Positions 15,808 to 24,708 of a stretch of 64,000 nucleotides of DNA are shown piece by piece. The notes under the pieces were generated by a model. It was not told the DNA's origin. It was given only the letters and a program-made list of their open reading frames with translations, and did no database searches. The number at the start of each line of letters is the position of its first letter. Position 1 is the stretch's first letter. Source of the stretch: Methanocaldococcus vulcanius M7 (lineage in GTDB: Archaea; AGJL01; Methanococci; Methanococcales; Methanocaldococcaceae); contig NC_013407.1 of the NCBI RefSeq assembly GCF_000024625.1, positions 310,001 to 374,000 on the forward strand. Direction: 5' to 3'. The position numbers and the translations under genes are program-made.

Positions 15808-16755
15808 TCATTCAACCATTTTACATTCAAAAATCTTTACATCTTCTTTATTTAGTTCTTTTAAAAGTTCCTTCTCTTTTTCTTCATTAACTAAGATTAT
15901 TACACAGCCCCCTCCACCAGCCCCTGTTAATTTTGCCCCAAAACCTAATCTATTACCAATATCTACAATCCTATCAAGTTTTGGTGTTGAGATATTTAGC
16001 TTTTTTAACAAATTATGGTTTTTAGCCATCAATTTCCCAAAATCTTCTTTATTATTAGTTTTTAATGCCTCATTAATAACTTTATCTATTTCCTTAAATA
16101 TCTCATCTTTATTCTCGATCTTGGCAACTTCATTAACTAATTCAGCAGTTTTTTTCTTTCTTTTTTCAGCATAAACAATTAAAAACTTGCAGTTTTTTAA
16201 AAAGTCCTCAAACTCTCCTTTAATTTTTTTGAACTTGTTGTTTTTTATTTCTAAAATACCTTTATAGGTTATTGTTGATGTATCAGTAATGCTTGCCTTA
16301 CCTTGAATTTCTTTCTCAACTAAATATCCAATGTTAGCAATATTTTCATTATCTAACTCTTTTTCATAGAATTTGCTAATTGCTTTTATAGTTCCGATTG
16401 TTATTGAGGCAGAACTTCCCAAACCACAACTTACTGGAATTTTTGAGGAAATATTTAATTCGAATCCAAAATTTGGATTAATTTTACAGTAATTTAGTGT
16501 ATTTTTGATTGCACAGAGGCAGTATTTGAAGTCGTCAAATTTGTTATATGTTGAAGGGTTAAGATTGTAAATACTGTCCAAATCAAAGTTTTGAGCTTTG
16601 TTTAAATCTAAAAGGTTTAATCTTACCATGTTTCCTTCTTTTTTTACGATCTCTACTGTTGACATTAAGTTAATTGCAATAGATACTGCTCTATATCCAT
16701 AAACTACTGCATGTTCCCCAAATAAGATTACTTTTGAAGGAGTTTTTATGATCAT
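15808..16755 (-). CDS. mvk: Mevalonate kinase
   Basis: A 315-residue GHMP kinase that phosphorylates mevalonate in archaeal isoprenoid lipid synthesis. N-terminal KVILFGEHAVVYG, the ATP loop PVSCGLGSSAS (about residues 101-111) and the C-terminal GAKLTGAGGGGCV (about 276-288) are the three GHMP motifs in the mevalonate kinase form. The length is normal. It is 18 nt downstream of the aminotransferase gene, so the two may share a transcript. Confidence 0.93.
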   Translation of the reverse strand: MIIKTPSKVILFGEHAVVYGYRAVSIAINLMSTVEIVKKEGNMVRLNLLDLNKAQNFDLDSIYNLNPSTYNKFDDFKYCLCAIKNTLNYCKINPNFGFELNISSKIPVSCGLGSSASITIGTIKAISKFYEKELDNENIANIGYLVEKEIQGKASITDTSTITYKGILEIKNNKFKKIKGEFEDFLKNCKFLIVYAEKRKKKTAELVNEVAKIENKDEIFKEIDKVINEALKTNNKEDFGKLMAKNHNLLKKLNISTPKLDRIVDIGNRLGFGAKLTGAGGGGCVIILVNEEKEKELLKELNKEDVKIFECKMVE

Positions 16756-16773
16756 AGTAAAAACCTCAGTAAA

Positions 16774-17883
16774 TTACTCAATAAATTCTTTTATTCTTTC
16801 TAAACCTTCTTTAATATTTTCGTAGGAGTTTGCATAACTAATTCTTACGTGGTTTTTTCCATTACTTCCGAATCCAATACCTGGGGCTAATGCAACATGT
16901 TTTTCTTTTAGGAGTTTGTAGGTAAATTCTTTTCCGTCCTCTCCAATATTTGGAAATACATAGTAAGCTCCGATAGGGTTGTTAACTTTCCATCCAAAAT
17001 TTTTAACATATTTTAGAACTAATTTCCTTCTTCTATTAAATTCATTTAACATTTTTTTAACTATTTTTTCTGTTTCTTCTTCGAATGCTTTTAGAGCAGA
17101 ATACTGCGAGATTGTTGGGGCAGATATAAACAAATTTTGTTGTAATTTTAATATTGCATTCATAATTTCGTTGTTTGAAATAACATATCCAAGTCGCCAT
17201 CCAGTCATTGCGTAAAGTTTTGAGAAACCATTTATTAATATTGTTTTTTCCATGTTTTCATCAAACTCTACTGCTGAATAATTTTTTCCGTCGTAAACTA
17301 AGCCATTGTAGATTTCATCTGATATGATGTAAGGTATGTTATCATATGCAAACTCGTATATTTCTTTTTTTACTGTTTCTCCGAGAGGATTAGATGGAGA
17401 ATTTATAATTATTGCCTTTGTTTTTTTAGATATGGCATTTTCTAAACTCTCAATGGTAAAATCACAAAAAACTGGCTTAGCTCCCAAGAATCTGATAAAG
17501 TTTTTGTAGCATGGATAGCATGGATTTTGAATTAGAACCTCATCTCCATCGTCTATTATTGATGATAGAGCGAAGAATAACCCTAATGAACTACCTCCTG
17601 TAATAATAACATTATCTGGATTTAAATCTGCTCCATATTTTTTGAGATATAATTCACAGATTTTCTTCCTAAGTTCTATTATCCCCCTGCTATCTGTGTA
17701 GTGAGTTTTTCCATCTTTTAATGAATTTATTCCTTCTTCGATTATTGGTTTTGGGGTGTTAAAGTCCGGTTCTCCAATTTCCAAGTGGATTACATGTTTT
17801 CCTTCACTTTCTAACTTCTGTGCTATTGTCAAAATATCCATCACTTCAAAGGAATCAAAATTTAACATTCGTTTTGATAGCAT
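16774..17883 (-). CDS. Class I aminotransferase, aspartate-aminotransferase-like
   Basis: A 369-residue PLP enzyme of fold type I. HLEIGEPDFNTP near the start binds substrate, IINSPSNPLGE carries the conserved Asn, ISDEIYNGLVY the Asp/Tyr pair, and NGFSKLYAMTGWRLGYV the PLP lysine. The C-terminal Arg (HVRISYANS) binds the substrate carboxylate. I chose the ATG at 17883; GGTGA lies 5 nt upstream and contains the alternative GTG at 17892. The closest M. jannaschii protein I recall is MJ0001. The exact amino-acid specificity cannot be read from sequence. Confidence 0.85.
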   Translation of the reverse strand: MLSKRMLNFDSFEVMDILTIAQKLESEGKHVIHLEIGEPDFNTPKPIIEEGINSLKDGKTHYTDSRGIIELRKKICELYLKKYGADLNPDNVIITGGSSLGLFFALSSIIDDGDEVLIQNPCYPCYKNFIRFLGAKPVFCDFTIESLENAISKKTKAIIINSPSNPLGETVKKEIYEFAYDNIPYIISDEIYNGLVYDGKNYSAVEFDENMEKTILINGFSKLYAMTGWRLGYVISNNEIMNAILKLQQNLFISAPTISQYSALKAFEEETEKIVKKMLNEFNRRRKLVLKYVKNFGWKVNNPIGAYYVFPNIGEDGKEFTYKLLKEKHVALAPGIGFGSNGKNHVRISYANSYENIKEGLERIKEFIE

Positions 17884-18119
17884 ATACTTCACCGATCTGA
17901 TTTTAATTAATTCTCACATTTTTAAAACATTATTTTAAATAATTATTTTTAACTAATTTAGGAATAATATAAACCTAATGAGATTTATTAATAAGGTTTA
18001 TTTATCTAAAACTACTTTCCATTATGTAAGAACTATTTCTATTTAATTAACTAAGAAATATTTTATTTTTAATTGAACAATGAAATAAAAATCACTAAAA
18101 ATTATTTATGGTGAAATTA

Positions 18120-18881
18120 ATGATTATTGCAGTGAGCGGAAAAGGGGGCGTTGGAAAGACGGCATTTACAACATTGTTAATTAAAGCCCTATCTAAAAAA
18201 ACAAACAGCATTTTGGTTGTTGATGCCGATCCTGACTCGAATCTACCAGAGACGTTGGGAGTTGAAGTTGAGAAGACGGTTGGTGATATTAGAGAAGAGT
18301 TAAAAAAATTGGTCGAAAAAGATGAAATTCCCGGTGGAATGACAAAGTTGGATTATTTAAGAAGTAAGATTTTTGAAATTTTGGTTGAGACAAAATATTA
18401 TGACTTGTTAGTTATGGGAAGACCTGAAGGTAGTGGTTGTTATTGTAGTGTAAACAACTGGCTTAGACAAATTATAGATAACTTATCTAAGGATTATGAG
18501 TTTGTTATTATAGATACAGAAGCTGGCTTAGAGCATCTCAGCAGAAGAACAACACAAAATGTTGACGTGATGATTGTTATTACGGATGCTTCAAAGAGGG
18601 GCTTAGGAACTGCTAAGAGAATTAAAAAGTTAGCTAATGAGTTAGAGGTTAAGTTTAAAGATATTTATGTTGTTGCAAATAAGGTCAAACCAGAGTATGA
18701 AGAGGTAATTGATAACTATGCAAAAGAGCTTGGTTTGAATTTGATTGGGAAGCTTCCTTATAATAAGGAAATAGCTGAGTATGATTTAAAAGGTATACCT
18801 TTATGGAATCTACCAGAGGATAATGAGGTCTATAAAAAAGTTGAAGAGATTGCTGAGAAAATAATTAAAAATAAAAAATAA
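18120..18881 (+). CDS. cooC: CooC-like nickel-insertion ATPase for CO dehydrogenase
   Basis: A 253-residue MinD-type ATPase. The deviant P-loop GKGGVGKT is at residues 8-15, the switch VVDADPDSNLPETLG follows, and the metal-binding CxC is in GSGCYCSVN (about 108-116). This is the CooC signature: ATP-dependent nickel insertion into the CODH C-cluster. The start is the ATG at 18120 because GGTGA precedes it by 6 nt and overlaps the ATG at 18108. It stands alone between divergent genes; no CODH subunit gene is in this window. Confidence 0.87.
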   Translation: MIIAVSGKGGVGKTAFTTLLIKALSKKTNSILVVDADPDSNLPETLGVEVEKTVGDIREELKKLVEKDEIPGGMTKLDYLRSKIFEILVETKYYDLLVMGRPEGSGCYCSVNNWLRQIIDNLSKDYEFVIIDTEAGLEHLSRRTTQNVDVMIVITDASKRGLGTAKRIKKLANELEVKFKDIYVVANKVKPEYEEVIDNYAKELGLNLIGKLPYNKEIAEYDLKGIPLWNLPEDNEVYKKVEEIAEKIIKNKK

Positions 18882-18927
18882 AAATTAAGTGAAAATTTAA
18901 AATAATAAAAAAATAAAATAAATAGTT

Positions 18928-19938
18928 TTATACGATCATTGAATTTGCCATTTTTATTAACTCATCTTTATTTAGCGTTCCGGTTATTACAACCTTAACA
19001 CCACTGTATTCAAACATCATCATATTTACTGTATTTCTGCTCGTTAGAATTGCCTTAACTCCGTTTTTTAGAGTTATTGTGTTATTGTAATTTTCTGGAA
19101 TGATCAGTGGAGTTTTACTCTTAACTTCGTAGATATTTACTTCTCCTTTCTTTCCATAGGTTAGCACAACGGTCTCTTCTGTTTTATTATCGGTATTTTG
19201 TTTTGTAGCCATGGCATTCTGCAATTCAAGCCCAGCAGTGTATTTTGGAACTAAGATTTTAAAGCTAACGTCTTTTTGAACTTCATCTATATTTTTTGAT
19301 GTTGTCATGGATCCTGAACCCACGAGCTTTGCTCCCTTAGGAGGGACAAAGTTGAATTTATCATTTGGTATATCTACATTGAATTTAACGTTCTTATATT
19401 CAATTGTTAGGCCATTCATCTCTATCTTTAAGGGTTGCCAGTATTCTTCATCAACATACATTGTCATCTTTTCTTCGGGGTTTTCTTTAGAGATTAACTC
19501 CAAAACATAACATTTTCTTCCATCATAAGTTTTTTCTCCGACATATGAAACATTAAATTTGTCAAGCATTGATTTTATGAACTTTCCATAATCAGGGTTA
19601 AATATATTGCTTGTATCTCCATTTACATCCATTTTTGTGTATTGATTCTTTATTTTATCATACATGTAGTAGGTTTTTCCATTAAAGACCATTAACATTT
19701 TATTGTTTTCCATGTAAAATTTATTTGGTTTTTCAAACGCATATTCGTATTGCATTGTCTCTGTCTGCCCCATCATGTTTGTTGTGATTACAACATCTGC
19801 TTCCATTGACTTCATTGCATCGTACTTCTCTTGCATTTTCTTTGCGATTTCATCTGCGTTCATCTGTTGTGTGCATCCTGCAAAGAAAATCCCAACTATT
19901 AAAAATAAGCAAAGCATTATGTATTTGTATTTCATCAT
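18928..19938 (-). CDS. LolA-like lipoprotein
   Basis: A 336-residue exported lipoprotein. The signal peptide ends in the lipobox FFAGC (Cys at about 21). A LolA/LppX-type beta domain follows: an ADEIAKKMQEKYDAMKSM helix, MQYEYAFEKPNKFYM, YVDEEYWQPLKIEM, FNFVPPKGAKLV. The C-terminal 110 residues form a second DUF4367-like domain (TVNMMMFEYSGVKVVITG). Function in archaea, which lack an outer membrane, is unknown; binding of a hydrophobic ligand is inferred from the fold. Confidence 0.8.
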   Translation of the reverse strand: MMKYKYIMLCLFLIVGIFFAGCTQQMNADEIAKKMQEKYDAMKSMEADVVITTNMMGQTETMQYEYAFEKPNKFYMENNKMLMVFNGKTYYMYDKIKNQYTKMDVNGDTSNIFNPDYGKFIKSMLDKFNVSYVGEKTYDGRKCYVLELISKENPEEKMTMYVDEEYWQPLKIEMNGLTIEYKNVKFNVDIPNDKFNFVPPKGAKLVGSGSMTTSKNIDEVQKDVSFKILVPKYTAGLELQNAMATKQNTDNKTEETVVLTYGKKGEVNIYEVKSKTPLIIPENYNNTITLKNGVKAILTSRNTVNMMMFEYSGVKVVITGTLNKDELIKMANSMIV

Positions 19939-20042
19939 GTCCCTCTCATTATTTATTATTTAAGTTTTTAATGAAGTTGATAAAAAATACTTATAACTTT
20001 AAGGTTATTTAAATGTTTCTAAAATTTTAAAGATGTGAAAAG

Positions 20043-20459
20043 ATGGATATTGATGCGATTGTTGAATTTATAAAAATTAATGCAGAAAAAAAAGAATGTA
20101 GAAGGATTGTGGAGGTTGGAATTGGTTTTAGCTTTGAAATTGCGAAAAGATTAATGAGATATTTTAATGTCACGGTTGTGGATGTTAATGATAATGCGGT
20201 TGATAAAGCAAGATCGTTGGGGTTGGATGGTAGAAAAGATGATATATTTAACCCAAATATAGAGATATATAAAAACGTAGGGTTAATATATGCTATACGT
20301 CCTCCGAGAGATCTTCAACATCCAATTTTGAATTTAGCTGAAAAAATAGGAGCGGATGTTATAATAAGGCCTCTCTTAAATGAATCTCCCGTAGATGGTT
20401 TACAATTAAAAAATTACAAGGGAGAAGTATTCTATATCAAATCGAACGAAAAAATTTGA
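20043..20459 (+). CDS. UPF0146 family protein
   Basis: A 138-residue protein with a Rossmann-like opening: RRIVEVGIGFSFEIAKRL and VTVVDVNDNAV, followed by LIYAIRPPRDLQ. These are the signatures of UPF0146, small methyltransferase-like proteins of archaea that keep the SAM-site fold but have no assigned reaction. M. jannaschii has one (MJ0688 by memory) near the same L39e/S19e cluster. It is convergent with L39e. Confidence 0.85.
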   Translation: MDIDAIVEFIKINAEKKECRRIVEVGIGFSFEIAKRLMRYFNVTVVDVNDNAVDKARSLGLDGRKDDIFNPNIEIYKNVGLIYAIRPPRDLQHPILNLAEKIGADVIIRPLLNESPVDGLQLKNYKGEVFYIKSNEKI

Positions 20460-20514
20460 AAATATTAAAAAAAGTAATAAATAACATAAAAATTAAAAAA
20501 CTAAATAAGAAAAA

Positions 20515-20670
20515 TTATGCTTTTAATTTTTTTCTCCTCCAGTATCTCATCTTTGGATGGAATCTAACTTCTCCTCTTGTTTTAACAATAACAAATAGAG
20601 GAACTCTTCTGTTCTGTTTTAATGCCTTTGCCAATCTCAACTTTTTACCTAATGGTTTGTTGCTTCCCAT
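20515..20670 (-). CDS. rpl39e: Ribosomal protein L39e
   Basis: A 51-residue basic protein: [20 protein letters not shown] at the start and [15 protein letters not shown] at the end. Size and sequence match L39e, which lines the ribosomal exit tunnel in archaea and eukaryotes. The ATG is preceded by AAGGTGAGAAGGC. It is the last gene of the minus-strand translation cluster starting with S19e. Confidence 0.95.
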   Translation of the reverse strand: MGSNKPLGKKLRLAKALKQNRRVPLFVIVKTRGEVRFHPKMRYWRRKKLKA

Positions 20671-20749
20671 GCCTTCTCACCTTTTGCATTAAATATATTG
20701 AGATTTTACGTATTTTGTTTTTTGTTTTTTATTTAGGTTATTATGTTTT

Positions 20750-21343
20750 TTATATATTCTTTTTTAGTCCCAATACCCTTGTCTGCTTATGTTCTGGGAA
20801 GTATTTTGAAGGATCTTCTCCTCTCTCCTTTAATAGATGCCTAATCTCTGCTTCATAATCAGAACTTAATTTAGTTCCACTTTTTATCTCTTCTAATTCA
20901 AAGAACTCAGCAGTTAACTGCCTTAGTGTTTTATAACCGAATCCCATCAGTGGGGTTAGATACTGGATATTTTTTCGCATTTCCAAACTCTGAACTTCTG
21001 AATAACTTAACTTTGGAACTTTATCGTCCCTTCTCGTCCCATCTGCTAAGATCTCAAATTCATCAGCCAATATTTCTAAGACGGTTTTATGAACGTATTG
21101 TATGGCTGGGGATGGATATTTTTTTTCAATTATCATATCAACAGCTTTTTTAATTATTTTATCATCTAATTTAATTACTTTATGGTCGAATCCTAAAATT
21201 TTAGCTGTCTCTTCAGCTAATTTATAGGATGGGATAATATCAAAGTTTATTGTTATTAATTTTGGAGTATAGCCAAGTTTTTTTAATATGATCGCTGAGA
21301 GGGAGCTGTCTTTCCCTCCGCTAAAGAGAACATAGGCATCCAT
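20750..21343 (-). CDS. PP-loop ATPase (adenine nucleotide alpha-hydrolase fold)
   Basis: A 197-residue protein with the PP-loop SGGKDSS at residues 9-15 and the secondary motif ILADGTRRDD near 101-110. The family activates substrates by AMP transfer, as in tRNA-modifying and NAD synthetase-like enzymes. Conservation beside ribosomal genes hints at RNA modification, but the substrate is unknown. The ATG at 21343 is favoured; a GTG at 21352 overlaps its SD-like GTGAAAT. It starts 5 nt after the PDCD5-like gene. Confidence 0.8.
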   Translation of the reverse strand: MDAYVLFSGGKDSSLSAIILKKLGYTPKLITINFDIIPSYKLAEETAKILGFDHKVIKLDDKIIKKAVDMIIEKKYPSPAIQYVHKTVLEILADEFEILADGTRRDDKVPKLSYSEVQSLEMRKNIQYLTPLMGFGYKTLRQLTAEFFELEEIKSGTKLSSDYEAEIRHLLKERGEDPSKYFPEHKQTRVLGLKKNI

Positions 21344-21348
21344 ATATT

Positions 21349-21678
21349 TCACTTTCTAATGATTTTAATATCTCTCTTCTTCTTACTCATAGCACTCAAT
21401 CTTTCAAGTATTGCTTTGAACTCGCTATCTTTTAAAGGGATTGGTAATCTACCAAGTTGTGCTAACTGTATTAGCTGTATTTCCACTGCTTCAGCAAATT
21501 CTGGTCTTGCTAATCTTATTCTCTCCAGACGTTCTCTTGCTTCAGGAGTTAAGATTTTTCTAAGTAGTGATCTTTTCTGTAATTCTGCTTCGATTAGGGC
21601 TTCTTCCTGTTCCTGCTGTTCTGCAAGCTTTTTTTGAAGTTCGAGAAGTTTTCTTCTCTTTATTTCTTCAGGATCCAT
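21349..21678 (-). CDS. PDCD5-like DNA-binding protein
   Basis: A 109-residue, helical, Lys/Glu/Arg-rich protein: [20 protein letters not shown], then [20 protein letters not shown] and FKAILERLS. It is the archaeal homologue of human PDCD5, a nucleic-acid-binding three-helix bundle. The ATG at 21678 has GGGGAT upstream; the frame is open further but lacks conservation. It lies 10 nt behind S19e, the usual archaeal order. Confidence 0.9.
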   Translation of the reverse strand: MDPEEIKRRKLLELQKKLAEQQEQEEALIEAELQKRSLLRKILTPEARERLERIRLARPEFAEAVEIQLIQLAQLGRLPIPLKDSEFKAILERLSAMSKKKRDIKIIRK

Positions 21679-21688
21679 TGGTATCCCC

Positions 21689-22135
21689 TTAATATTTAGC
21701 AAGAGCTGGGATTTCATCGACGACCTCGTCCCTAACTTCTTTTGCTATGTTGTCTAAGAAACTTCTTCCTTTTGGTGTGATAACTCTCCCTTCTGGTGTT
21801 TTTTCAACAAAACCTAATCTTTCTAATTCTTGTAGGGCTTTTCTGATGATGTTTCCACTACCCTTATAGAAGTGTTCTGGCTCGTGTCCTCTGTTTTTTC
21901 GTCCTCCATAAGCAGTTCTTAATCTTGATATTCCTACAGGTCCGTAGATGTAGATCTTTCTTAAAATTGATGCACACCTTACATACCACCAGTCGTCCTG
22001 TTCTGGTCTTCTCTCTCTACTAACTCCGGTTTTAACGAAATTTACCCATTCAGGAACATTAATATCTAATTCTTTTAACTTCTCAGCTGTTTTTTGGATT
22101 AACTTCTCAGCTGGAACATCGTAAACAGTTACCAT
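21689..22135 (-). CDS. rps19e: Ribosomal protein S19e
   Basis: A 148-residue small-subunit protein of archaea and eukaryotes. The [20 protein letters not shown] region, [19 protein letters not shown] and [13 protein letters not shown] are the S19e signatures. It heads the minus-strand unit S19e, PDCD5-like, PP-loop ATPase, L39e. The ATG is preceded by AAGAGGTGCAAAA. Confidence 0.97.
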   Translation of the reverse strand: MVTVYDVPAEKLIQKTAEKLKELDINVPEWVNFVKTGVSRERRPEQDDWWYVRCASILRKIYIYGPVGISRLRTAYGGRKNRGHEPEHFYKGSGNIIRKALQELERLGFVEKTPEGRVITPKGRSFLDNIAKEVRDEVVDEIPALAKY

Positions 22136-22423
22136 TTTTGCACCTCTTTTAATTATCTTTTTGATATTTCTTTTTGATATTTTTAGTTTTTATTTTTTAT
22201 TTTTATCTGTTTTTTCATACATCAATTAAATGCTTTTTACTAATTGTTGGTATCATATCCTCTTTAATTGGGGTTTATAGTTTAAACCAATAAAACAAGC
22301 TTAGTATTAATTTGATTAGGTTATATTTATATCTTATTATTGTGTGATGAGTTAAGATAAAAAAGAGAAATTTTTACCAATGTTGGCGTGAATTATTAAA
22401 AAGTAAAATTTCCTGAATTCAAA

Positions 22424-22498
22424 TGGAGCCGGGGGTGGGATTTGAACCCACGTAAAGCGGATCTGCAGTCCGCTGCCTAGCCTCTAGACTACCCCGGC
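22424..22498 (-). tRNA. tRNA-Cys (GCA)
   Basis: Acceptor GCCGGGG pairs with CCCCGGC; the anticodon stem GCGGA/TCCGC closes the loop CTGCAGA, anticodon GCA. The discriminator is T and CCA is encoded (22426-22424). No intron. A TATA element (CTATATATACT) lies about 35 nt upstream. Confidence 0.95.
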
Positions 22499-22618
22499 TC
22501 TTGCATAGATTAACTAATAGGAAGTAGTATATATAGTTTATGGTTAGTAATGTGGGTTTAATGGTCAATATAAAAATATTTATAAATGCTTATTGGACGA
22601 TTTTCTATTAAATCAAAA

Positions 22619-23248
22619 TTAAATAAAGGTTTTGTTTGAGTAATATTTCTTCCATAAGATCCTTAAACACTCTAAAACCATAAGTTTGGATATCTCGTTT
22701 AAAGAGTATGGGGTTATTGGTTCAAAGTCCCTTATAAACTTTTCAGTTCCAACAACTATATGTCCCTCCTCTTCTAAGTTCAAAAACTTGGCAGGTCCTT
22801 TCGCATATTTTGCATCACACACCTTTACTTTTTCGTCTATTCCAAATACTCCATTAGTTCCTATTGTTTTAATTCCTCGATTTTTGCAGTGTTCAATTAT
22901 CGATCTTGTTGTTGGGATTGTATCTCCTCCAGCAATGCATATAATTGCCACATCTCCTTTAATTAAGTCCAAATTTTCTTTTGTTATATTTTCCCTAACT
23001 GCTTCAACCCTATCCTTAAAAAATCTTTTTACGAGGTCTACCTTATAGTCCCCAATTTTTCCACCGAGTTTTCTGTGAATTATATCATTCTCCTCTATTT
23101 TTGCATTGTCGAATACATGGATTCTTTTAACTCCTCCTCTATGCACTTCTAATAAGTCAAAAGCAACTCTAATCCCCAATCTTCCACACCCAATTATGGA
23201 AACTTCTCCTTTTGGCTTTAATTTATTTTCGATTTCTTCTATATTCAT
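22619..23248 (-). CDS. ThiF/HesA-family (E1-like) protein, possible HcgE
   Basis: A 209-residue Rossmann protein. VSIIGCGRLGIRVAFDLL binds the nucleotide, VHVFDNAKIEENDI-type residues follow (HVFDNAKIEENDIIHRKLGG), and VAIICIAGGD and TIGTNGVFG strands complete the adenylation core. The catalytic Cys arm and zinc motifs of larger E1 enzymes are absent. HcgE, which adenylates the pyridinol carboxylate of the FeGP cofactor, is a ThiF-like protein of this size in Hmd-containing methanogens, so HcgE is possible, especially as hcgB and hcgC are in this window. A search is needed to decide. Confidence 0.65.
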   Translation of the reverse strand: MNIEEIENKLKPKGEVSIIGCGRLGIRVAFDLLEVHRGGVKRIHVFDNAKIEENDIIHRKLGGKIGDYKVDLVKRFFKDRVEAVRENITKENLDLIKGDVAIICIAGGDTIPTTRSIIEHCKNRGIKTIGTNGVFGIDEKVKVCDAKYAKGPAKFLNLEEEGHIVVGTEKFIRDFEPITPYSLNEISKLMVLECLRILWKKYYSNKTFI

Positions 23249-23386
23249 TTAAACCACCAAAGAGACGTATTAAAAAATAAAAGCCCATAATCAAACCATA
23301 ATTAAATATAACAATTCCTGCCATGTTAAAGTATTTATTTAGGAAAATTTAATGTTGATTATATAAAAGCTTATGGAGGGATCATT

Positions 23387-24649
23387 TTGATTTATGTCGC
23401 GTTTACACCATTTGGGGCATTTGGAGTAAAAGAAAATACAGAGGTCAAAAAATTAGAAGATATATCTTATAAAAAACTTTTTAGTGATGAAGATATTCCC
23501 AATATGATGTTTAAAGTGAAGATGCATCCGAATAGTGTGGCAGATGAGCTTAAAAAAGAGTGGAATGATGAGGTTAGGTTAGAAGTTGTTAGCGTTGAAC
23601 CGTTTAAGATAGGGGACTTTTTAAGAGAAAATATGTTTGAAATTGGGAAACACTTTGGATACTTTGAGGATTATGAAGATTTTAGAGAAAAAATGCATTT
23701 TTGGAGTACTGAACTAACAAAAAAAGTCATAAAAAGTTATGCTCAGCAAAAAGATAAGATTATAATTCAAGTGGCTGAGGCAATTTCTGATCTGGATAAA
23801 ACTTTAAATTTACTATCTGAAAGATTAAGGGAGTGGTATTCTTTATACTTCCCAGAACTTGATCATTTAATAAGTAAACACGAAGTATATGCTGATCTAA
23901 TAACAAAATTAAAAACTCGAGAAAATTTTACGAAAAGTCAGCTGAAAAAAATACTTCCATCAAAATTGGCAGGAAAAGTTGCTGATGCAGCAAAAAATTC
24001 AATGGGAGGGGACTTGGAGGATTATGATTTAAATGCGATAGTTAAATTTGCTGAGGAGATAAATCATCTTTATGAAAAGAGGAAGGAGTTATATAATTAT
24101 TTGGAAAAGTTAATGAATGAGGAAGTGCCAAATATTACGAAAATTGCTGGTGTTTCTTTGGGAGCAAAGCTTATCGGATTGGCAGGAGGCCTGGAGAGGT
24201 TATCAAAAATGCCTGCTTCTACAATACAAGTTTTAGGGGCTGAGAAGGCGTTATTTGCTCATTTGAAGATGGGAGTTGAACCACCAAAACATGGGATTAT
24301 ATTTAATCATCCGTTAATTCAGGGTTCTCCTTACTGGCAGAGGGGAAAGATTGCAAGAGCATTAGCTTGTAAGTTGGCAATTGCTTCGAGAGCTGATTAT
24401 GCTGGGGATTATATTGCAGATGAACTCTTAGAAAAACTTAATAAGAGGGTTGAGGAAATTAAGAGAAAATATCCAAACCCTCCAAAGAAAAAGAAACAGA
24501 AAAAATCTAAAAAATTTGATAAAAAACCAAAAACTAAAAAAGATAAATCAAAACCTAAATCCAAAAAATCTAAGAAAAATAAAGAAAAAAAGAAAGAAAA
24601 ATCAAAAAAAGAGAGGAAAGTTATTGGAAAGACAAAGAGTAGAAAATAA
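23387..24649 (+). CDS. nop5: Nop5 (Nop56/58), box C/D sRNP core protein
   Basis: A 420-residue protein with the N-terminal domain, a coiled coil (about 120-170) and the Nop domain, marked by GVSLGAKLIGLAGGLERLSKMP and IQVLGAEKALFAHL. Nop5 binds L7Ae/sRNA and fibrillarin to guide rRNA 2'-O-methylation. The C-terminus is a long Lys-rich tail (residues 365-420). The likely start is a TTG with GGAGGGATC upstream, giving MIYVAFTP. The fibrillarin gene flpA, often close by, is not adjacent. Confidence 0.93.
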   Translation: MIYVAFTPFGAFGVKENTEVKKLEDISYKKLFSDEDIPNMMFKVKMHPNSVADELKKEWNDEVRLEVVSVEPFKIGDFLRENMFEIGKHFGYFEDYEDFREKMHFWSTELTKKVIKSYAQQKDKIIIQVAEAISDLDKTLNLLSERLREWYSLYFPELDHLISKHEVYADLITKLKTRENFTKSQLKKILPSKLAGKVADAAKNSMGGDLEDYDLNAIVKFAEEINHLYEKRKELYNYLEKLMNEEVPNITKIAGVSLGAKLIGLAGGLERLSKMPASTIQVLGAEKALFAHLKMGVEPPKHGIIFNHPLIQGSPYWQRGKIARALACKLAIASRADYAGDYIADELLEKLNKRVEEIKRKYPNPPKKKKQKKSKKFDKKPKTKKDKSKPKSKKSKKNKEKKKEKSKKERKVIGKTKSRK

Positions 24650-24708
24650 TTAATGATTAATTTTATTTTTTGTGATATTTTTGTAATTTTTGAAAAAAGG
24701 GGGAAATT

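Noticed and set aside
22200-22420. Possible box C/D sRNA near GTGATGA at about 22347
   Set aside because: No CTGA box at suitable distance and no flanking stem were found.
22136-22423. Hidden gene between S19e and tRNA-Cys
   Set aside because: All frames are short and broken; the region holds promoters for S19e and AT-rich spacer only.
24450-24653. Lys/Arg-rich frame overlapping the end of nop5
   Set aside because: It is an alternative frame of the A-rich tail of nop5 with no SD and simple Lys/Asn composition.
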